The position numbers and the translations under genes are program-made. The notes under the pieces are model-generated. The model saw only the letters and a list, made by a program, of their open reading frames with translations. It was not told where the DNA came from and did not search any database. From Membranipora membranacea (taxonomy: Eukaryota; Bryozoa; Gymnolaemata; Cheilostomatida; Membraniporidae), in assembly GCA_914767715.1 (NCBI GenBank), contig OU612075.1:23002001-23066000 (forward strand): DNA of 64,000 nt. The letters run 5' to 3'. Each line of letters opens with the position of its first letter. Within the stretch, counting starts at the first letter, position 1. Positions 12,701 to 22,990 of this stretch are shown piece by piece.

Positions 12701-15700
12701 ACATGACAATAAATTATAAAAAATCACACTTTCTAAGTTCTTTTGGGGAGGATTCATCATTAAATTTTAAAATTGACAACAACCAAATATTTCAAAGGCA
12801 TGAAACTGAACTTCTTGGCTTTAAGATATCTGACTCATTTTCACCAACCCAATTTTCACTCAGCAAAAAAGAGCCTTGAGAATTGTGGCCAATGTTCAAC
12901 ATATACCTTTTTATTTGTCACCTACTAATGACCTATGTACATCACTTAAAATTTTACCCCTTCCAATACTGAGCAATTATTTTACTTGCATTACGGGATT
13001 TAAGGCTCTGAATAATTGATCACCTCCATACATCTCTGATTTTTTTGTTACCACACCAATTTCCAAGAAGAGATACACAGTTACTTAAACCTCCATTAGA
13101 CAACATAAACCACAAAATAGCAACAAACTTTAATATTTTACCCTCTACATTGAGAAGCACTCTTACTTTGAATATGTTTAAGAAAAGGCTAATGCAATAT
13201 TTTTTCAGTTTATTGGCATAGTCTTATTTTTTGTTGAATCTTAGTTTGTATCATTTTTCTTTTTTGCCTTTATGTCACATCATGAAAAACATTTGAAATC
13301 TATTACATATTTGTAAATCGTGAAAAAGTTTCTGACTCAGTCAGATCACTCAATCTCAAAACACAGTTGTAATATCACAGCTCGTGATAATATCACATGT
13401 TACACTTACCTTCGTTACCACGACTTTGTTCATCGGGTAAATCTAACTCCTGCAGATCACACCCTGAAGTATCAATCAGCAGCAGAGGTTCACTTGTGAC
13501 CTCATCACTTGTCACACCCTGAGAATATAAACATATACATCTGCAGTCAGACAGATAAACGGCCTCCAACATGCCACCTGCTTTCCATCTAGAAACTTAT
13601 GGAAGCTCAATTAAAACTCTCAACTGACTGTTACTCAGTTCGGTGTGATTTTAGCATCATGATATCCGGAAACCCAATGGTCTCAAATCTGTTTGCTTAT
13701 GAAATCTTGATGTTGATCTTTTGTTTTCAGTATATTATACGGAGATATTATTACCTGCAGATCTCGGAGAAGATGATTAGCCACACTGTCAGCTGCAGTT
13801 AGCTTATTACTGTATAACTCCTGAGAAGCCCACTGCATGATACGATTGTTCATTCTGTACTGTATAGTGAGCATATGCACATGAGAGGGATGCTGTGGTA
13901 TCAAACGCTCCATCAATGTTACTGATAAACCAAGCGAGGCTGCCCTACATAATAAGAAGAAAACATGAAAATTCATCCCATCTAACTGTGACACTGTATC
14001 ACTCTTTGTATCACAGTATCATTTGTGTAACACTGTGTCTCTAACCGTGATTGACTGAGTGCTTGTGTCTCTAACCGTGATTGGTTGAGTGCCTGTGTCT
14101 CTAACCGTGATTGGCTGAGTGCTTGTTTCTCTAACCGTGATTGGCTGAGTGCTTGTGTCTCTAACCGTGATTGGCTGAGTGCTTGTGTCTCTAACTGTAA
14201 TTGGCTGAGTGCCTGATAGAGATAACTGAGCTGTCAGACTGTACACAGAGGATAAGTTCTGTGATAAGATGATGGATTTGAGGTAAAACTCCCATTTTTA
14301 GTTCTGAGGCTAAGTTCTAAGAAGTTCACTTTTAAACAGCTTTAAAGGGTTAAAATCGCAAGTGTTGTCTCCGTCCGAGGACTGAGAAATATCAGTGCCT
14401 TAAGGGCGAGGCCGCCGTATTCGGCGCCAAGTTGCTCTCAGTTTGCAGGCAGGTCGGAGCACACCTGGGGCGTCATATGAGCCCAGTAGTCAGTAGACTG
14501 CAGCGGGATTCGAACCCAGAACCTCCAACGCTTGCGCGTTAAAGGGCAGGCGCTCTAACCAACTGAGCTACCTCCTACTCTGCAGAAAATGAGCTATTTT
14601 ACCACTTTTACACTGATTATTGTAATATTCTTCAGTTCTGACGCCTACCAACCATCAGATCTCTACACAAGCTACTCAACCATACCAGACATGGCAGCAG
14701 ATACCATATCATACTCCAGAGAAGAGCTGCTGAAGTATCAACATCTCCAACAAAGCACTGTATTCAACTGGCGCCATATTGACGCTACCATTGAAAACCC
14801 GACCTCAGGATATAAAAATCATGGAATCAAAGCTATTCCTAATAACAGAAGCCAAAGCATCAGACAAAGAAAAGCTCGGCTGAGTGAAATAATAACATTG
14901 CCACCCTATAGTTCGGTGATCAATTATAGTGGTAATGAATGTGCATCGTTGTCTAGGACCGGATCCATTGGTGTGAACGGGGAAGCAGGGGTTGGGTATC
15001 ATGCTCAATCTTGGTCGACCCCCCACCATGGCTATGGCCACCCTGCAAGCGCACAATGCTCAGTCGAACCATCCCACAAGAAGATCAGACGCATGAGATG
15101 TTGAGAAAAGGTCAAAAACCAAACTCTCATACCAATAAAGAGAGAAACGAGCAAGACCTTGATAACACAGCCTAACATCCTCCTCGGAAACTGTCAATCT
15201 CTAACCTCTAAAAAATCAGACGAACTTCTGTCAATCGGCGCCAAAGACAACATCTCGGTGATTTTAGCGACTGAAACCTGGTTTAAAGATACTAAGCAGA
15301 TTCAACTACCAAACTACAAGCTCTATACCACTCACAGAGCTAACCGATCAGGAGGCAGTGCAGCAGTGTACATCAAACAAGATCTCCCTGTATCGCAGCT
15401 AAACAAGTATACCTACAACGATGATGTCACCACATCAGCCACCTGGGTGAAAGTCTCCTCAGCAAGTGCAGCACCTGACGTGATATTTGGCTGTATATAT
15501 CATCCACCTAATGCCATAGAGGGGACATCTCTCGAGTACCTATCTAAAACCATCACCGATATCCTTGTCAAACACCCAAACTGTTCTCTTGTCCTGGGAG
15601 GAGATTTTAACACCCTAGATTGTTCCATTCTTGGTGACGTGTTTAATCTGACCAATATTGTAAATTTCCCAACCCCATGTAAACTCGTTTCTCGATTAAG

Positions 15701-18700
15701 TGTACACCAATGAGTTGTCGGATAAACATGCCGTTGTTACTAAATGCTCTCCCCTTGGTAGATCTGATCATGCCTGTGTTGTTGTATCTAGTTGTTTTTT
15801 AAGAAAGTCAGAGTATAAGACCATTCACAAACGCACAGTCACCACCACAGCTCGTAATAACATTATGCTAGAAATAGCTAAGGTAGATTGGTCGTTATTA
15901 TCAAATATTAATGACCTTGATAAATTGGTGGAAAGCTATCAGGATATAATCACAACTATTTACCACAAACACTGCCCAATCAGACACCTACGTATCAAGA
16001 CAGATAGCAAGCCAGCCTGGAAAACCCCCTTGATTCAAAAGCTTCGCCGTGCGAAAGACAAGGCCTTCACCCAGGGAAAGCCCACCTACACATATCTACA
16101 TCAGATACTTGAAATCCTAATATCTAAAGCTAAGCAACGATACTATGACAGTAAGAAAAACCATCTGAAAGCAGGCTCAACAAACTGGTGGCGAAGTATC
16201 AAGTCTCTCGACCCGACCACAAAATCTGACCCACAATCCAATTACATCATCGATGGTGATCTCTGCACACCAAATCAGTTCGCTTGTAATCTGAACTCCT
16301 ACTATAACAACATAGCCGGTGTACAACCCCAGCCTACCGTCATAATACCCCTAGGCTAAGTGCTCAGACTCCAAGGCGCAGGGAGTTACTTGCGCAAGAG
16401 GAGTTTGATAGCTTGTGCAAGTAACTCCCTGCGCCTTGGAGTCTGAGCACTTAGACTATAATACCCCCTACCAGCCATAAAGCCGAGGTTATATCCATTG
16501 GGCTAGTTAAATTAGCACTGAAAAATATCAACGCGGGAAAAGCTGTCCACAGCCAAGACTATCCGCCGTGGATAACTAAGAGCTGTGCAGAGGACTTTTG
16601 TATACCTATCACCATCATTGTAAACAAAACTCTGCAGCAATGTGAATTCCCGATGCTATACAAGAGAGCAGAAATCACCCCAATCCAGGAAACAAGATCC
16701 GCTGCCACCTGCAAAGACTATAGACCATGCTATGCTGTGGCATATTGGCAAAGTAGTAGAAACTTTTATTTGTAGAACACTCCGACAGCAACTAACACCT
16801 AAACTAGAAGACAATCAGTATGCTTACAGGCAAGGTGTCGGGTGCACTGACGCTTTAGTAAGTGTACTTGATGACGTCACAAAATCTCTAGATGATAGCA
16901 AAAACATCGGCATGCAGCTAGTCCTCTATGATTTCAGCAAGGCGTTTGACTTAATGGACCACTCGATATTATTGTCAAAACTGAAATCCCTAGATGTGTC
17001 TGAGGAATCAATAGCCTTAGCAGCACACTATCTGCAAGATCGTCAGCACTGTGTAGCCATTCGACAACATAACACCACCTCTACATACTTGAAGAACAAC
17101 GTCGGCGTACCTCAAGGTACACTGTGCGGCCCTGTGCTTTGGTTAGCATTCGTAAACTCGCTCCAATTCCAACATGGAACGACTATTAAATATGCTGACG
17201 ACACTACCACTATCTACCCTCTAGCTAAAGAACAAACTAATACCATCAGCAATACGAAAGCATCTGTTGAGTTTGTTGTACCGAACATAGGCCAAAAAGT
17301 TGTGAATCAGTGTTCTGATTGGGCAATGGCTAATAATATGAGGCTTAACACACAGAAAACAAAATCACTTAACATCTCTCTACGGAAAGAATTAATAATG
17401 AAAAACAATCCACAATCGATGGCTCCGACATAGAAAATGTCACCTCTAGTAAGCTACTCGGCGTCACCATCGACTCTCACCTGACTTTCTCGGACCACAT
17501 CACAGAGAGACGCAAGTCGACCAATCGAAAGATACACGGCCTGCTTGTTCTCAAACAGTCAGGTGTAGACCAGGGCTCTCTTATACATTATGTATAAATC
17601 ACAAATCATACCAACGATCAGCCATGCAGCTGCAGCCTGGTTCCCCTTCACTACTGAGCAACAGAGAGCAGAAATAGAGAAATGTCAAAAACTAGCACTA
17701 CGCATCATATACAATGAAACAGAATGCTATAAAACGAGACTAGAACTGGCACAGATTCCAACACTGTGCACGACTCTCAATGAACAATGCTCCACCTATA
17801 TGGCCCGTCTAACAACAAACCATGGTCATCCCCTGAGGTCTAGAATGAGAATCATACAAGCTAGTAGACCAAAGCGTTCATCCAGCTCCCAGTCTGACTT
17901 TTATTTTACCAAAACAAGAACGGTAAAAGGCAGTGACTTTATTTTAGCAAATCCTAAATATAGCGAGTAGTAGTCCATGTCTTTTAAAGCTTTTACTTTT
18001 ATTTTTGAATCTACCAAGGGACATTTTTAGTTTTCCATTAATATTTTTTCAAACAAAGATTTTTATCTATTGTGAGCATTTTCGGATGAAAAGCTCCAAT
18101 TAAAACAAATAAACATATTGAGTCCAACAATAGTTACCTTCTACCTCGTGCTCCGAGTTTAAGTGCAGTGAGAATAGGTAATAATAAATACTACCAACGG
18201 ATGACCGAGAGGAGAGAGACCGAGAGGAGAGAGGGAATCTGAGAATTAGATAAGAGAGATATTTTGTGCTTATGATGATTTACTGACCGATGTGAGAGGA
18301 TAGTGGGAGGGAGCTGTAGATGATCTCCAGCTAATATACACTTAGGTGCCTGTATCAGAGCTATCCAACACGCTGCTTCTAACGACTGTAACAAACAAAG
18401 GAAAAAATACATTATATAAAACTTACTGTCCTCGGTATGGACTAGAACAAATAGTCTACCACAGGTCACTGCAGAATAGGTCATTGTCGACACAAGCAAA
18501 CATTCAAACTTTAGATCATACATTAACTAAGGTATTCGATACAAATATAAACGATTATCTGCTGTCACAGCCTAGCTCGTAACTTCACAATGGGTATAAT
18601 AACTTCTAAAGTAACAGGGAACATCTCTGCAGACGATCTCATCACCTGAGAGCATTCATCTATAACTACAACATCAAAGTGCATATCCTCCAGTATCCTG

Positions 18701-21700
18701 AGAGGTCCGTTATCTGTAGCAGAGGTGAGAGTAGATAAGATAACTTCTGAGTTTTTGAGAACTCGACGCACCGCCTCATCACTTCTCTGACGTAACTCAG
18801 TACGTAGCGACTTGAGCTCGTTACGTGTAGATTGGTGGGCGGAGCTACCACGACCCTGTCTCATCTTCTTCTGTACAGGAGAGATAAGATATAATATTAC
18901 ATGGGTATACAGTATTATATACTACATGGGTATACAGTACTATATACTACATGGGTATACAGTTCTATATACCACTATACCCTACATGGGTATACAGTAC
19001 TATACACTACATGGGTATACAGTATTATATACTACATGGGTATACAGTACTATATACCACTATACCCTACATGGGTATACAGACTGTATTATACACTACA
19101 TGGGTATACAGTACTATACACTACATGGGTATACAGTACTATATACCACTATACCCTACATGGGTATACAGACTGTATTATACACTACATGGGTATACAG
19201 TACTATACACTACATGGGTATACAGTACTATACACTACATGGGTATACAGTATTATATACCACTATACCCTACATGGGTATACAGTATTATATACTACAT
19301 GGGTATACAGTACTATACACTACATGGGTATACAGTACTATATACTACATGGGTATACAGTACTATATACCACTATACCCTACATGGGTATACAGTATTA
19401 TATACTACAATGAGCAGGTTGTCTCATGGCTTTAGATGGGTGAACAGAACGCTTATCCATTTCTGAGTATGTCTCATGTCTGTCTAACGATCAGGCAGAC
19501 AATTATAATTAAATATGAACCATCAGCATATCTATTAAGGTTTGGGACTGAGTGAAGTGTTAACCACTTACCAGAGTAGCATCGATATCTTTTCTGATAT
19601 CTTCTACTATAGAGCTTTCATCTGATGCTGATACCTTAGCGTCCAGTGAGTGGGGCTGTATCTCATGCATAGCTCGGGCCGGGTGTCCTAGTCTTGTTAC
19701 TTTAGCCTGTATGGATATAAAGTACAAAATAATGATAAATAATAAATAATATAAAGTTGTACCCTGCTAGGGTGCTGTGTCAATCTATCAGTGGCTACAA
19801 ACACAAACACAGTGTAGGCTCGTCAACTAGAATCCTGTCAATACAAAATTCCTGTTTATTTAGACACCCAAGTTGTTTTTTCTGGTCAAGGAAGAATGTG
19901 AATCCTTGTTGAGATGATGTATTTGATGAAGGGGGAGATCTGGGAGTTCGGGGGAGCTCAGGGGGAGCTCAGGGGGTGATCCGGATCTGAAACAAAATTG
20001 CTTATTCTGCTAAGCCACTAAGCTAAGCTACTACTGTCCACTATAGATGTTTTGTTCCCATCACTCCTTACATAGCACTGTAAAATTAATACAATGTCTT
20101 GTGTTGAAAAACAAGACAGTTTGACAATTCCCTGGAGTATGCCCACATCCATATAAAAAGCCCACGAGTTAGCACTTTTTGAAATTGAATATCTCGTAGT
20201 TAGAACAAAATGCTAGAGTTCCCAGGAGTCTGAATTAAATGTACTAAGTACTAGTTATCTACAAGAAACATTCAATATCAAACATTGCAGATGTCTCTAT
20301 CTGTGCTGACACTGACCTTAGCTTTAGATAGCCTCAGAACAAGATTGTCCACAGCTACATTGCTAGGAGCGCAGGCTAACACCTTTAAGCCTTTAGATAC
20401 AAGCTGCCTGATGACCTCTATGATGGTAGTAGATTTGCCTGTCCCAGGTGGTCCGTGTATGATAGCGAGCCTTGGCTGGGATAAGGCGAGGTGCACGGCC
20501 TGTCTCTGTGATTCATCTAAGTTTGTGTTGTAGAATGAGATTTTGTCTGCAAAGAGATTATGCATCACATGACACATCAAGAGACTAATTACTAACTGTG
20601 CTTGGGTTTAGGATAATGTTAAAATCAGAGAGAAGATAAACCAGTACCTCTACTTCTTATATTATTGTGGGTTTAGATAATATGAAATCTACATGTAAGT
20701 ACACATAAGGTAAGTAATAGTTACAGAGATGTGTGTATGAGAGACTTACCCTTTAGTTGTAGAGGTACATCATCAGATGAAGATGAGAATGTAAGATCAA
20801 TCAGACCATCAGCTGGCAGACTTTTACCTCTGTTTAGCTTGTCCAAAGCTCTATAAGTATATAATGATTGAGTATTCAATTAGTTGAGGATTAGATCACT
20901 GATGAGAAATCATGACCACTCAACTAAATGTGCTAAGGGGTCGTCACTAGAATGGTTTGATTTTAACCTTATATTTTCTCTCTCGGTAGGAGGCGTTATG
21001 TGACCTCAGAGACCTGATGATATCACGTCAACTCTAGATACGTGTCTGTACATAACCCATGTTTAGTCTGTAAGTAAGCTCCTCTAACCATATAGCTAGA
21101 ACAATTAGTTATACTATGAGTTAGGCCTGACCTGCGTAGCCTTTTATATGTGACATCATTAGCTAGTTTGACGAGATAATACTGACAATCATCGCCGATA
21201 AGAGATAACTCCTCGCTCTGCTCGAAGGCCACACAAATCTGAGTAGGAGATACCCGAGTCACGATACCAGAGGAGATCTGAGCTGAAGGGGCAGATGTCA
21301 GGTTCAGCCCCAAAATATCACCTGTGATAGTAAACATAAGCAACTTAAAGAAAACGTTTTTTACTGAAATGTTGGTACAAATGAATGACAAGAAGACAAC
21401 CCTTCACAATACTGGCTGATAACACATTATGCTTATTGATGATATATTCCAAACAATAGGACAAACAGACACCGAAACTTGCCCAGTTATTATGACCCGC
21501 CAATGAGATATTGAGAAAATAGGTAGCAATGATAGCCTACTTCATTTGTATTCAACTTTCAGATTTTAAGACTGCATTATAACATCAGTTCACCTTGACC
21601 AGTTGCTTGCAACGGGTTTGTGAAGGCTCATAAGACCTGTTGTGGGGCAGTCAGGGGACGTTGTAAGACAGCCTTGTGGCGTTATTAAGCAGTCTTGAGA

Positions 21701-22583
21701 TATCTCAAGACATTGTGAGCCATTCTTGGGATGCTGTAGAACTGTTTTGAGGCCTGATGCATAGGCTCAATCAATCCAAAACCACAAACAAAGGACTCGG
21801 CAGATAAGATTATACCTAGTCTGTTGACTTTTATGGAACTTATGTTATGTCACTTTCAGAACTGGGTTAGTTTTGTAATGTTAATGTTTTACAGTTTTGG
21901 CTTTCTGGTTACGACGGGAAAGTGGACATTAGCTAGTATCTATTTGAGAGACAGCATTCACTGTTCCATCAATTAACAGGAACCTCATAGCATGCCACCC
22001 TAGTGTATACTAGAGCACCTCATAGCATGCCACCCTAGGGTATACTAGAGCACCTGTTGTTATGCTGTGAGCTGGAAGTTCTGGTCTGTTGACATTGCTG
22101 GGTTTAAACTTCAGTATAAGTCGCCCATATAAACTCGTCTTCCTGCTCTCTATACTGAGCTTTGTGATACATACCCCTCTCTTCTCCAGCTGCTTCGGTG
22201 ACACATTCTCCTGTAAAGCTCTAAAACAAAGTCAAGGACCAGTGATGAAGATCAACAAGGCAGCAAACATAAGTTGCCTTATTATGGAAGGCATACTTTG
22301 ATACTCATACAAGACCATATTTTTACACAGAGTTAATTACACTCAAACAGAAGACATGTGGTTAATACAATCCAATAAATCAGAACTAAAATAAAATCAA
22401 ACTCCACTGCCTGCAGTGAGAATGCCTGTGTGTATGTATTTATCATTCTTCATCAGTTCAGACTTCATACCTGGATTCCTCTAGCTCTGCTTCTCTTTCT
22501 AGTTTCAACAATTCATCAGTACATTGGCAGAAATGATCAACAGAGTTGAAATATTCTTTTGGTGATATGATTAAGTCTGGCAT
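777..22583 (-). CDS. IGHMBP2: IGHMBP2-like (SMUBP-2) UPF1-family RNA/DNA helicase with R3H domain, 17 coding exons
   Basis: Superfamily 1B, UPF1-like 5'-to-3' helicase, linked in vertebrates to translation and ribosome-associated RNA. Exons (minus, in order): 22,471-22,583; 22,054-22,220; 21,132-21,321; 20,750-20,850; 20,317-20,546; 19,572-19,706; 18,646-18,870; 18,288-18,385; 13,755-13,944; 13,410-13,518; 4,978-5,072; 4,345-4,468; 3,185-3,361; 2,579-2,783; 2,230-2,404; 1,712-1,877; 777-997. All junctions are GT/AG and all phases agree; the sum is 2,721 nt, 906 residues (human about 993). Motifs: Walker [10 protein letters not shown] (exon 5), [14 protein letters not shown] (exon 7), [25 protein letters not shown] and VAVTRARR (exon 13). 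An R3H domain spans exons 15-16 (about residues 735-800). The last exon has a C2HC-like finger (CETCG...HQLRC) and a lysine-rich end, not the vertebrate AN1 finger. The start is the ATG at 22,583; upstream 5' UTR exons are possible. Confidence 0.95.
1144..1672. mobile_element. foldback/MITE-like element with long inverted arms
   Basis: The left arm from about 1,144 (TTTTCAGCTTTAGAATCC...) is the imperfect reverse complement of the right arm ending at about 1,672 (...GGATTCTAAAGCTGAAAA). Similarity continues inward over some 200 bp per arm, including the shared GGGTACGTCACAACCAT or TACGTCACAACCAT block near 1,240-1,262 and its inverse near 1,560-1,577. No clear target-site duplication was found. 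It sits in the last IGHMBP2 intron (998-1,711) and has no coding capacity. Confidence 0.7.
2091..2220. repeat. 19-bp minisatellite next to a 5' splice site
   Basis: About six copies of a 19-bp unit containing TAGTGATCTGATTCGAACA. Copy starts are at 2,108, 2,127, 2,146, 2,165, 2,184 and 2,203, always 19 bp apart. On the gene's strand the array begins about 10 nt after the donor of the IGHMBP2 exon 2,230-2,404. Confidence 0.85.
5434..5767 (+). pseudogene. LINE 1 short 5' ORF (frameshifted)
   Basis: An ATG at 5,434 starts [20 protein letters not shown] and then stops. The continuation, beginning [14 protein letters not shown], lies in another frame to a TAA at 5,765-5,767, two nt before the ORF1 ATG. 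One frameshift therefore seems to have broken a single ORF of about 110 residues ending in a lysine-rich stretch. It has no recognisable domain. It may be a separate accessory ORF or the split N-terminus of ORF1. Confidence 0.5.
5769..7490 (+). CDS. LINE 1 ORF1 protein (coiled coil plus RRM-like C-terminus)
   Basis: Open frame of 573 residues. The N-terminal half is rich in Ser, Pro and Thr, with a basic [10 protein letters not shown]-like patch. A likely trimerising coiled coil lies around residues 235-310 (for example [20 protein letters not shown]). The C-terminal 150 residues have an alternating hydrophobic pattern (around [11 protein letters not shown] and RTVKVKF) as in the RRM-like fold of LINE ORF1 proteins. 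No CCHC knuckle was seen. Known ORF1 proteins bind RNA and package the retrotransposon transcript. ORF1 is intact while ORF2 is not. The ORF2 ATG at 7,483 overlaps the ORF1 stop (ATGTCTAG), which fits coupled termination-reinitiation. Confidence 0.75.
   Translation: MTSAILVNGNSDINYFMAHYEELMSKMPHHDVDAANQDYQSICHTALASVKNYERDSFSDESNMDTSINSPSFTHIKDGATEPSLPTHPVPSTSSNIESEPSKGLSPHPTTPSQQSPVKNQSPINNTASPISPIPNTSSPIIQSDIDITHVRTAITNSSPINQQLKSTIFNRRQAETGIHDQLTPPSKSREKSRPRSRSPLNKSIPPLISDLSSYPPISSPSTKIPDCSLDMCKALNKSLQSRIQELEEVVNNQAKIIQQMQESRNIGPLTNDTLRAHLSHFSETVEQKFNHQLFCVKQQLESSINQKFGTYAQIAGERQSHDTGAHVSPSIPTPHTSTQQNQANPLSRPLSFQSHGRSSHSPHHSGSPNNNTLHRRKSKLKSSSKDQQSSDHPQPTHREPFAPERNIIINIEKDSAFYLNYNQDITRQEICKHYGLVIVEKITPYKFKSDHPKLAIQFRDTAAAIKIVTKWNCLLFGGSTARRPQDPKTQNLNCAMMYNVPKEGSNNDIERDVKAVYPEATIERLSKGGKTSRTVKVKFSSQTDTKHAIHNGIPLKSLFIYCHLSEISTLNV
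7483..8953 (+). pseudogene. LINE 1 ORF2, endonuclease and start of RT (broken)
   Basis: Reading starts [19 protein letters not shown], typical of an APE endonuclease N-terminus, but meets a TGA near 7,563 and further breaks near 7,770-7,800. From 7,933 a 354-residue open frame continues. Endonuclease signatures include GDFNVDLSH just before it, IDHIYTN and SDHFLV. The frame then runs into the RT N-terminus ([26 protein letters not shown]). It ends inside the foldback element: the last residues after LVLP are element sequence. Confidence 0.85.
8954..12136. mobile_element. 3.2-kb foldback transposon with >1-kb inverted arms, nested in LINE 1
   Basis: The ends are inverted copies starting CCATAGACATAATATACTAC (8,954) and ending in the complement at 12,136. 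The homology runs from each end inward for more than 1 kb. For example, 9,905-9,960 pairs with 11,690-11,755, and 10,150-10,240 pairs with 11,383-11,470. A second copy of that last block at 10,886-10,974 is joined to an inverse of 10,290-10,400, so the right half is rearranged. Flanks are TTTTAC (left) and TTTAAC (right), a probable 6-bp target duplication with one mismatch. Without the element the LINE RT reads through in frame (LVLP into ILSKIFEK). No transposase was recognised; the 78-residue ORF at 9,615-9,851 matches nothing I know. Superfamily unassigned. Confidence 0.85.
12137..13250 (+). pseudogene. LINE 1 ORF2, reverse transcriptase and C-terminus (broken)
   Basis: Continuation of the ORF2 split at 8,953. 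An open frame at 12,196-12,879 carries the RT core: [29 protein letters not shown] and [10 protein letters not shown] (the YADD catalytic pair). It then frameshifts. Degraded C-terminal sequence ([13 protein letters not shown] and on) can be followed to about 13,250 with several stops. Confidence 0.85.
14029..14222. repeat. 30-bp minisatellite in an IGHMBP2 intron
   Basis: About six tandem copies of a 30-bp unit containing CTAACCGTGATTGGCTGAGT, with small substitutions. The array lies about 85 nt upstream (on the gene's strand) of the acceptor of exon 13,755-13,944. The open frame across it is a by-product of the repeat. Confidence 0.85.
14375..14580 (-). mobile_element. tRNA-derived SINE (family C), minus strand
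   Basis: On the minus strand the 5' end reads GGAGGTAGCTCAGTTGGTTA (pol III box A) and then GGGTTCGAATCCC (box B) with tRNA-like spacing, followed by a non-tRNA body ending near CTCAGTCCTCGGACGGAG. The anticodon arm does not pair properly, so this is not a tRNA gene. A second copy lies at 54,885-55,030 in the same orientation. It directly abuts the 5' end of the second LINE. Confidence 0.75.
14589..15104 (+). CDS. LINE 2 5' ORF of unknown function
   Basis: 171-residue open frame. The start has a short hydrophobic stretch (FTLIIVIFF), perhaps upstream read-through; an internal ATG at MAADTISYS is an alternative start. The body is polar with a basic segment and ends KKIRRMRC. No domain is recognised. 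Its place just before the endonuclease frame suggests a remnant ORF1, but this is inference. Confidence 0.4.
   Translation: MSYFTTFTLIIVIFFSSDAYQPSDLYTSYSTIPDMAADTISYSREELLKYQHLQQSTVFNWRHIDATIENPTSGYKNHGIKAIPNNRSQSIRQRKARLSEIITLPPYSSVINYSGNECASLSRTGSIGVNGEAGVGYHAQSWSTPHHGYGHPASAQCSVEPSHKKIRRMRC
15159..17970 (+). pseudogene. LINE 2 ORF2: APE endonuclease and reverse transcriptase (frameshifted)
   Basis: The endonuclease starts [17 protein letters not shown] and has [14 protein letters not shown] and GGDFNTLD. Its frame ends at 15,713 and resumes in another frame from about 15,700 ([10 protein letters not shown], then GRSDHACVV, the SDH motif), so one frameshift is visible. A hairpin element interrupts it at 16,354-16,457. 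RT motifs follow: [28 protein letters not shown] and KYADDTTT. A further frameshift near 16,740 and stops near 17,433 precede the C-terminal segment 17,590-17,970. Clearly inactive. Confidence 0.85.
16356..16454. mobile_element. 99-bp near-perfect hairpin insertion in LINE 2
   Basis: Arms 16,356-16,398 and 16,412-16,454 are 43 nt each with one mismatch and a 13-nt loop. Flanking direct repeats ATAATACCCCTA (16,342-16,353) and ATAATACCCCCTA (16,458-16,470) look like a 12-13 bp target-site duplication. Removing the hairpin and one repeat rejoins the LINE reading frame, so it is an insertion. It has no coding capacity. Confidence 0.8.
18895..19408. repeat. minisatellite of about 25-bp units near a 3' splice site
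   Basis: About 20 copies built on TACATGGGTATACAGTACTA, alternating with a longer variant containing CCACTATACCC. On the gene's strand it ends about 25 nt before the acceptor of the IGHMBP2 exon 18,646-18,870. Long open frames across it are artefacts of the period. Confidence 0.9.
21984..22053. repeat. 35-bp direct duplication starting exactly at a 5' splice site
   Basis: Copies 21,984-22,018 and 22,019-22,053 differ at about one position. The second ends exactly at the boundary of IGHMBP2 exon 22,054-22,220, so on the gene's strand the intron's first 35 nt (GTGCTCTAG...) are repeated and a second donor-like GAG|GTGCTC follows 35 nt downstream. Confidence 0.85.
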
Positions 22584-22744
22584 TGTGGTATCAGCTGAAA
22601 TTCCACTACCAATTTTGCATAACCTTGAAGAGGCATTAGAAAAAGCATAAAATAGGAGCAATTACTCACATTGGAAAATTAAAATATTATAGGCTAAGTT
22701 CCGAAAAAAAATCATGAGTACAACATCGGAATTATCACCCAGTG

Positions 22745-22990
22745 ACGGGTTCACTATAATGCGGAAATCCGTGATCACGCGAATTCACGTGCGTGTTGCG
22801 GGAATTAGTGCGTATTTCCGCATTTTAGTCAATCCTGTGTGGGATTGCACACTGACCACGTGATATACTATTGCATGTATATACACATACTAATAGTGTT
22901 ATCTCGAAATCAGTGTGGTGGGATTGACTAAAATGCGGAAATCACCTTGTGACCTTGAAAAGCATTTTTCCGCATTTTAGTCAAAATTGA
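22745..22990. mobile_element. MITE-like sequence with repeated ACTAAAATGCGGAAAT ends
   Basis: Contains GTTCACTATAATGCGGAAAT at the left, an inverse TTTCCGCATTTTAGTC near 22,819, then another inverted pair at about 22,925 and 22,967-22,983. This looks like two small palindromic units side by side. Related ends occur at 29,215-29,328. Confidence 0.6.

Larger units (their letters stand above)
5434..13250 (+). mobile_element. degraded non-LTR retrotransposon (LINE 1 of window), split by a foldback element
   Basis: An APE-type LINE lies antisense inside the IGHMBP2 intron between exons 13,410-13,518 and 4,978-5,072. It has a short 5' ORF, an ORF1 with a coiled coil, and an ORF2 with endonuclease and reverse transcriptase. 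A 3.2-kb foldback element (8,954-12,136) interrupts ORF2. The endonuclease shows GDFN and SDH motifs; the RT shows GVPQGS and YADD. Several stops and frameshifts in ORF2 mean it is dead. Clade is uncertain; the layout resembles CR1/L2/Jockey-type elements. The outer ends are approximate, with no poly-A tail or TSD seen. Confidence 0.85.
14589..18110 (+). mobile_element. second non-LTR retrotransposon (LINE 2), frameshifted and carrying a hairpin insertion
   Basis: APE-type LINE in the IGHMBP2 intron between exons 18,288-18,385 and 13,755-13,944, antisense to the gene. Parts: 5' ORF 14,589-15,104; endonuclease 15,159-15,713; frameshift near 15,700; continuation to 16,341; hairpin insertion; RT to 17,433; C-terminal part 17,590-17,970. 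Its proteins differ clearly from LINE 1, so it is another family. The 3' end near 18,110 (AATTAAAACAAATAAACA) is approximate. Confidence 0.85.

Noticed and set aside
14500-14580. Minus-strand tRNA gene
   Set aside because: The anticodon stem does not pair and the loop would carry UUA; a second copy with the same body shows it is a SINE.
18812-19466. Three plus-strand ORFs of 170-207 residues
   Set aside because: They are translations of the minisatellite upstream of an IGHMBP2 exon.
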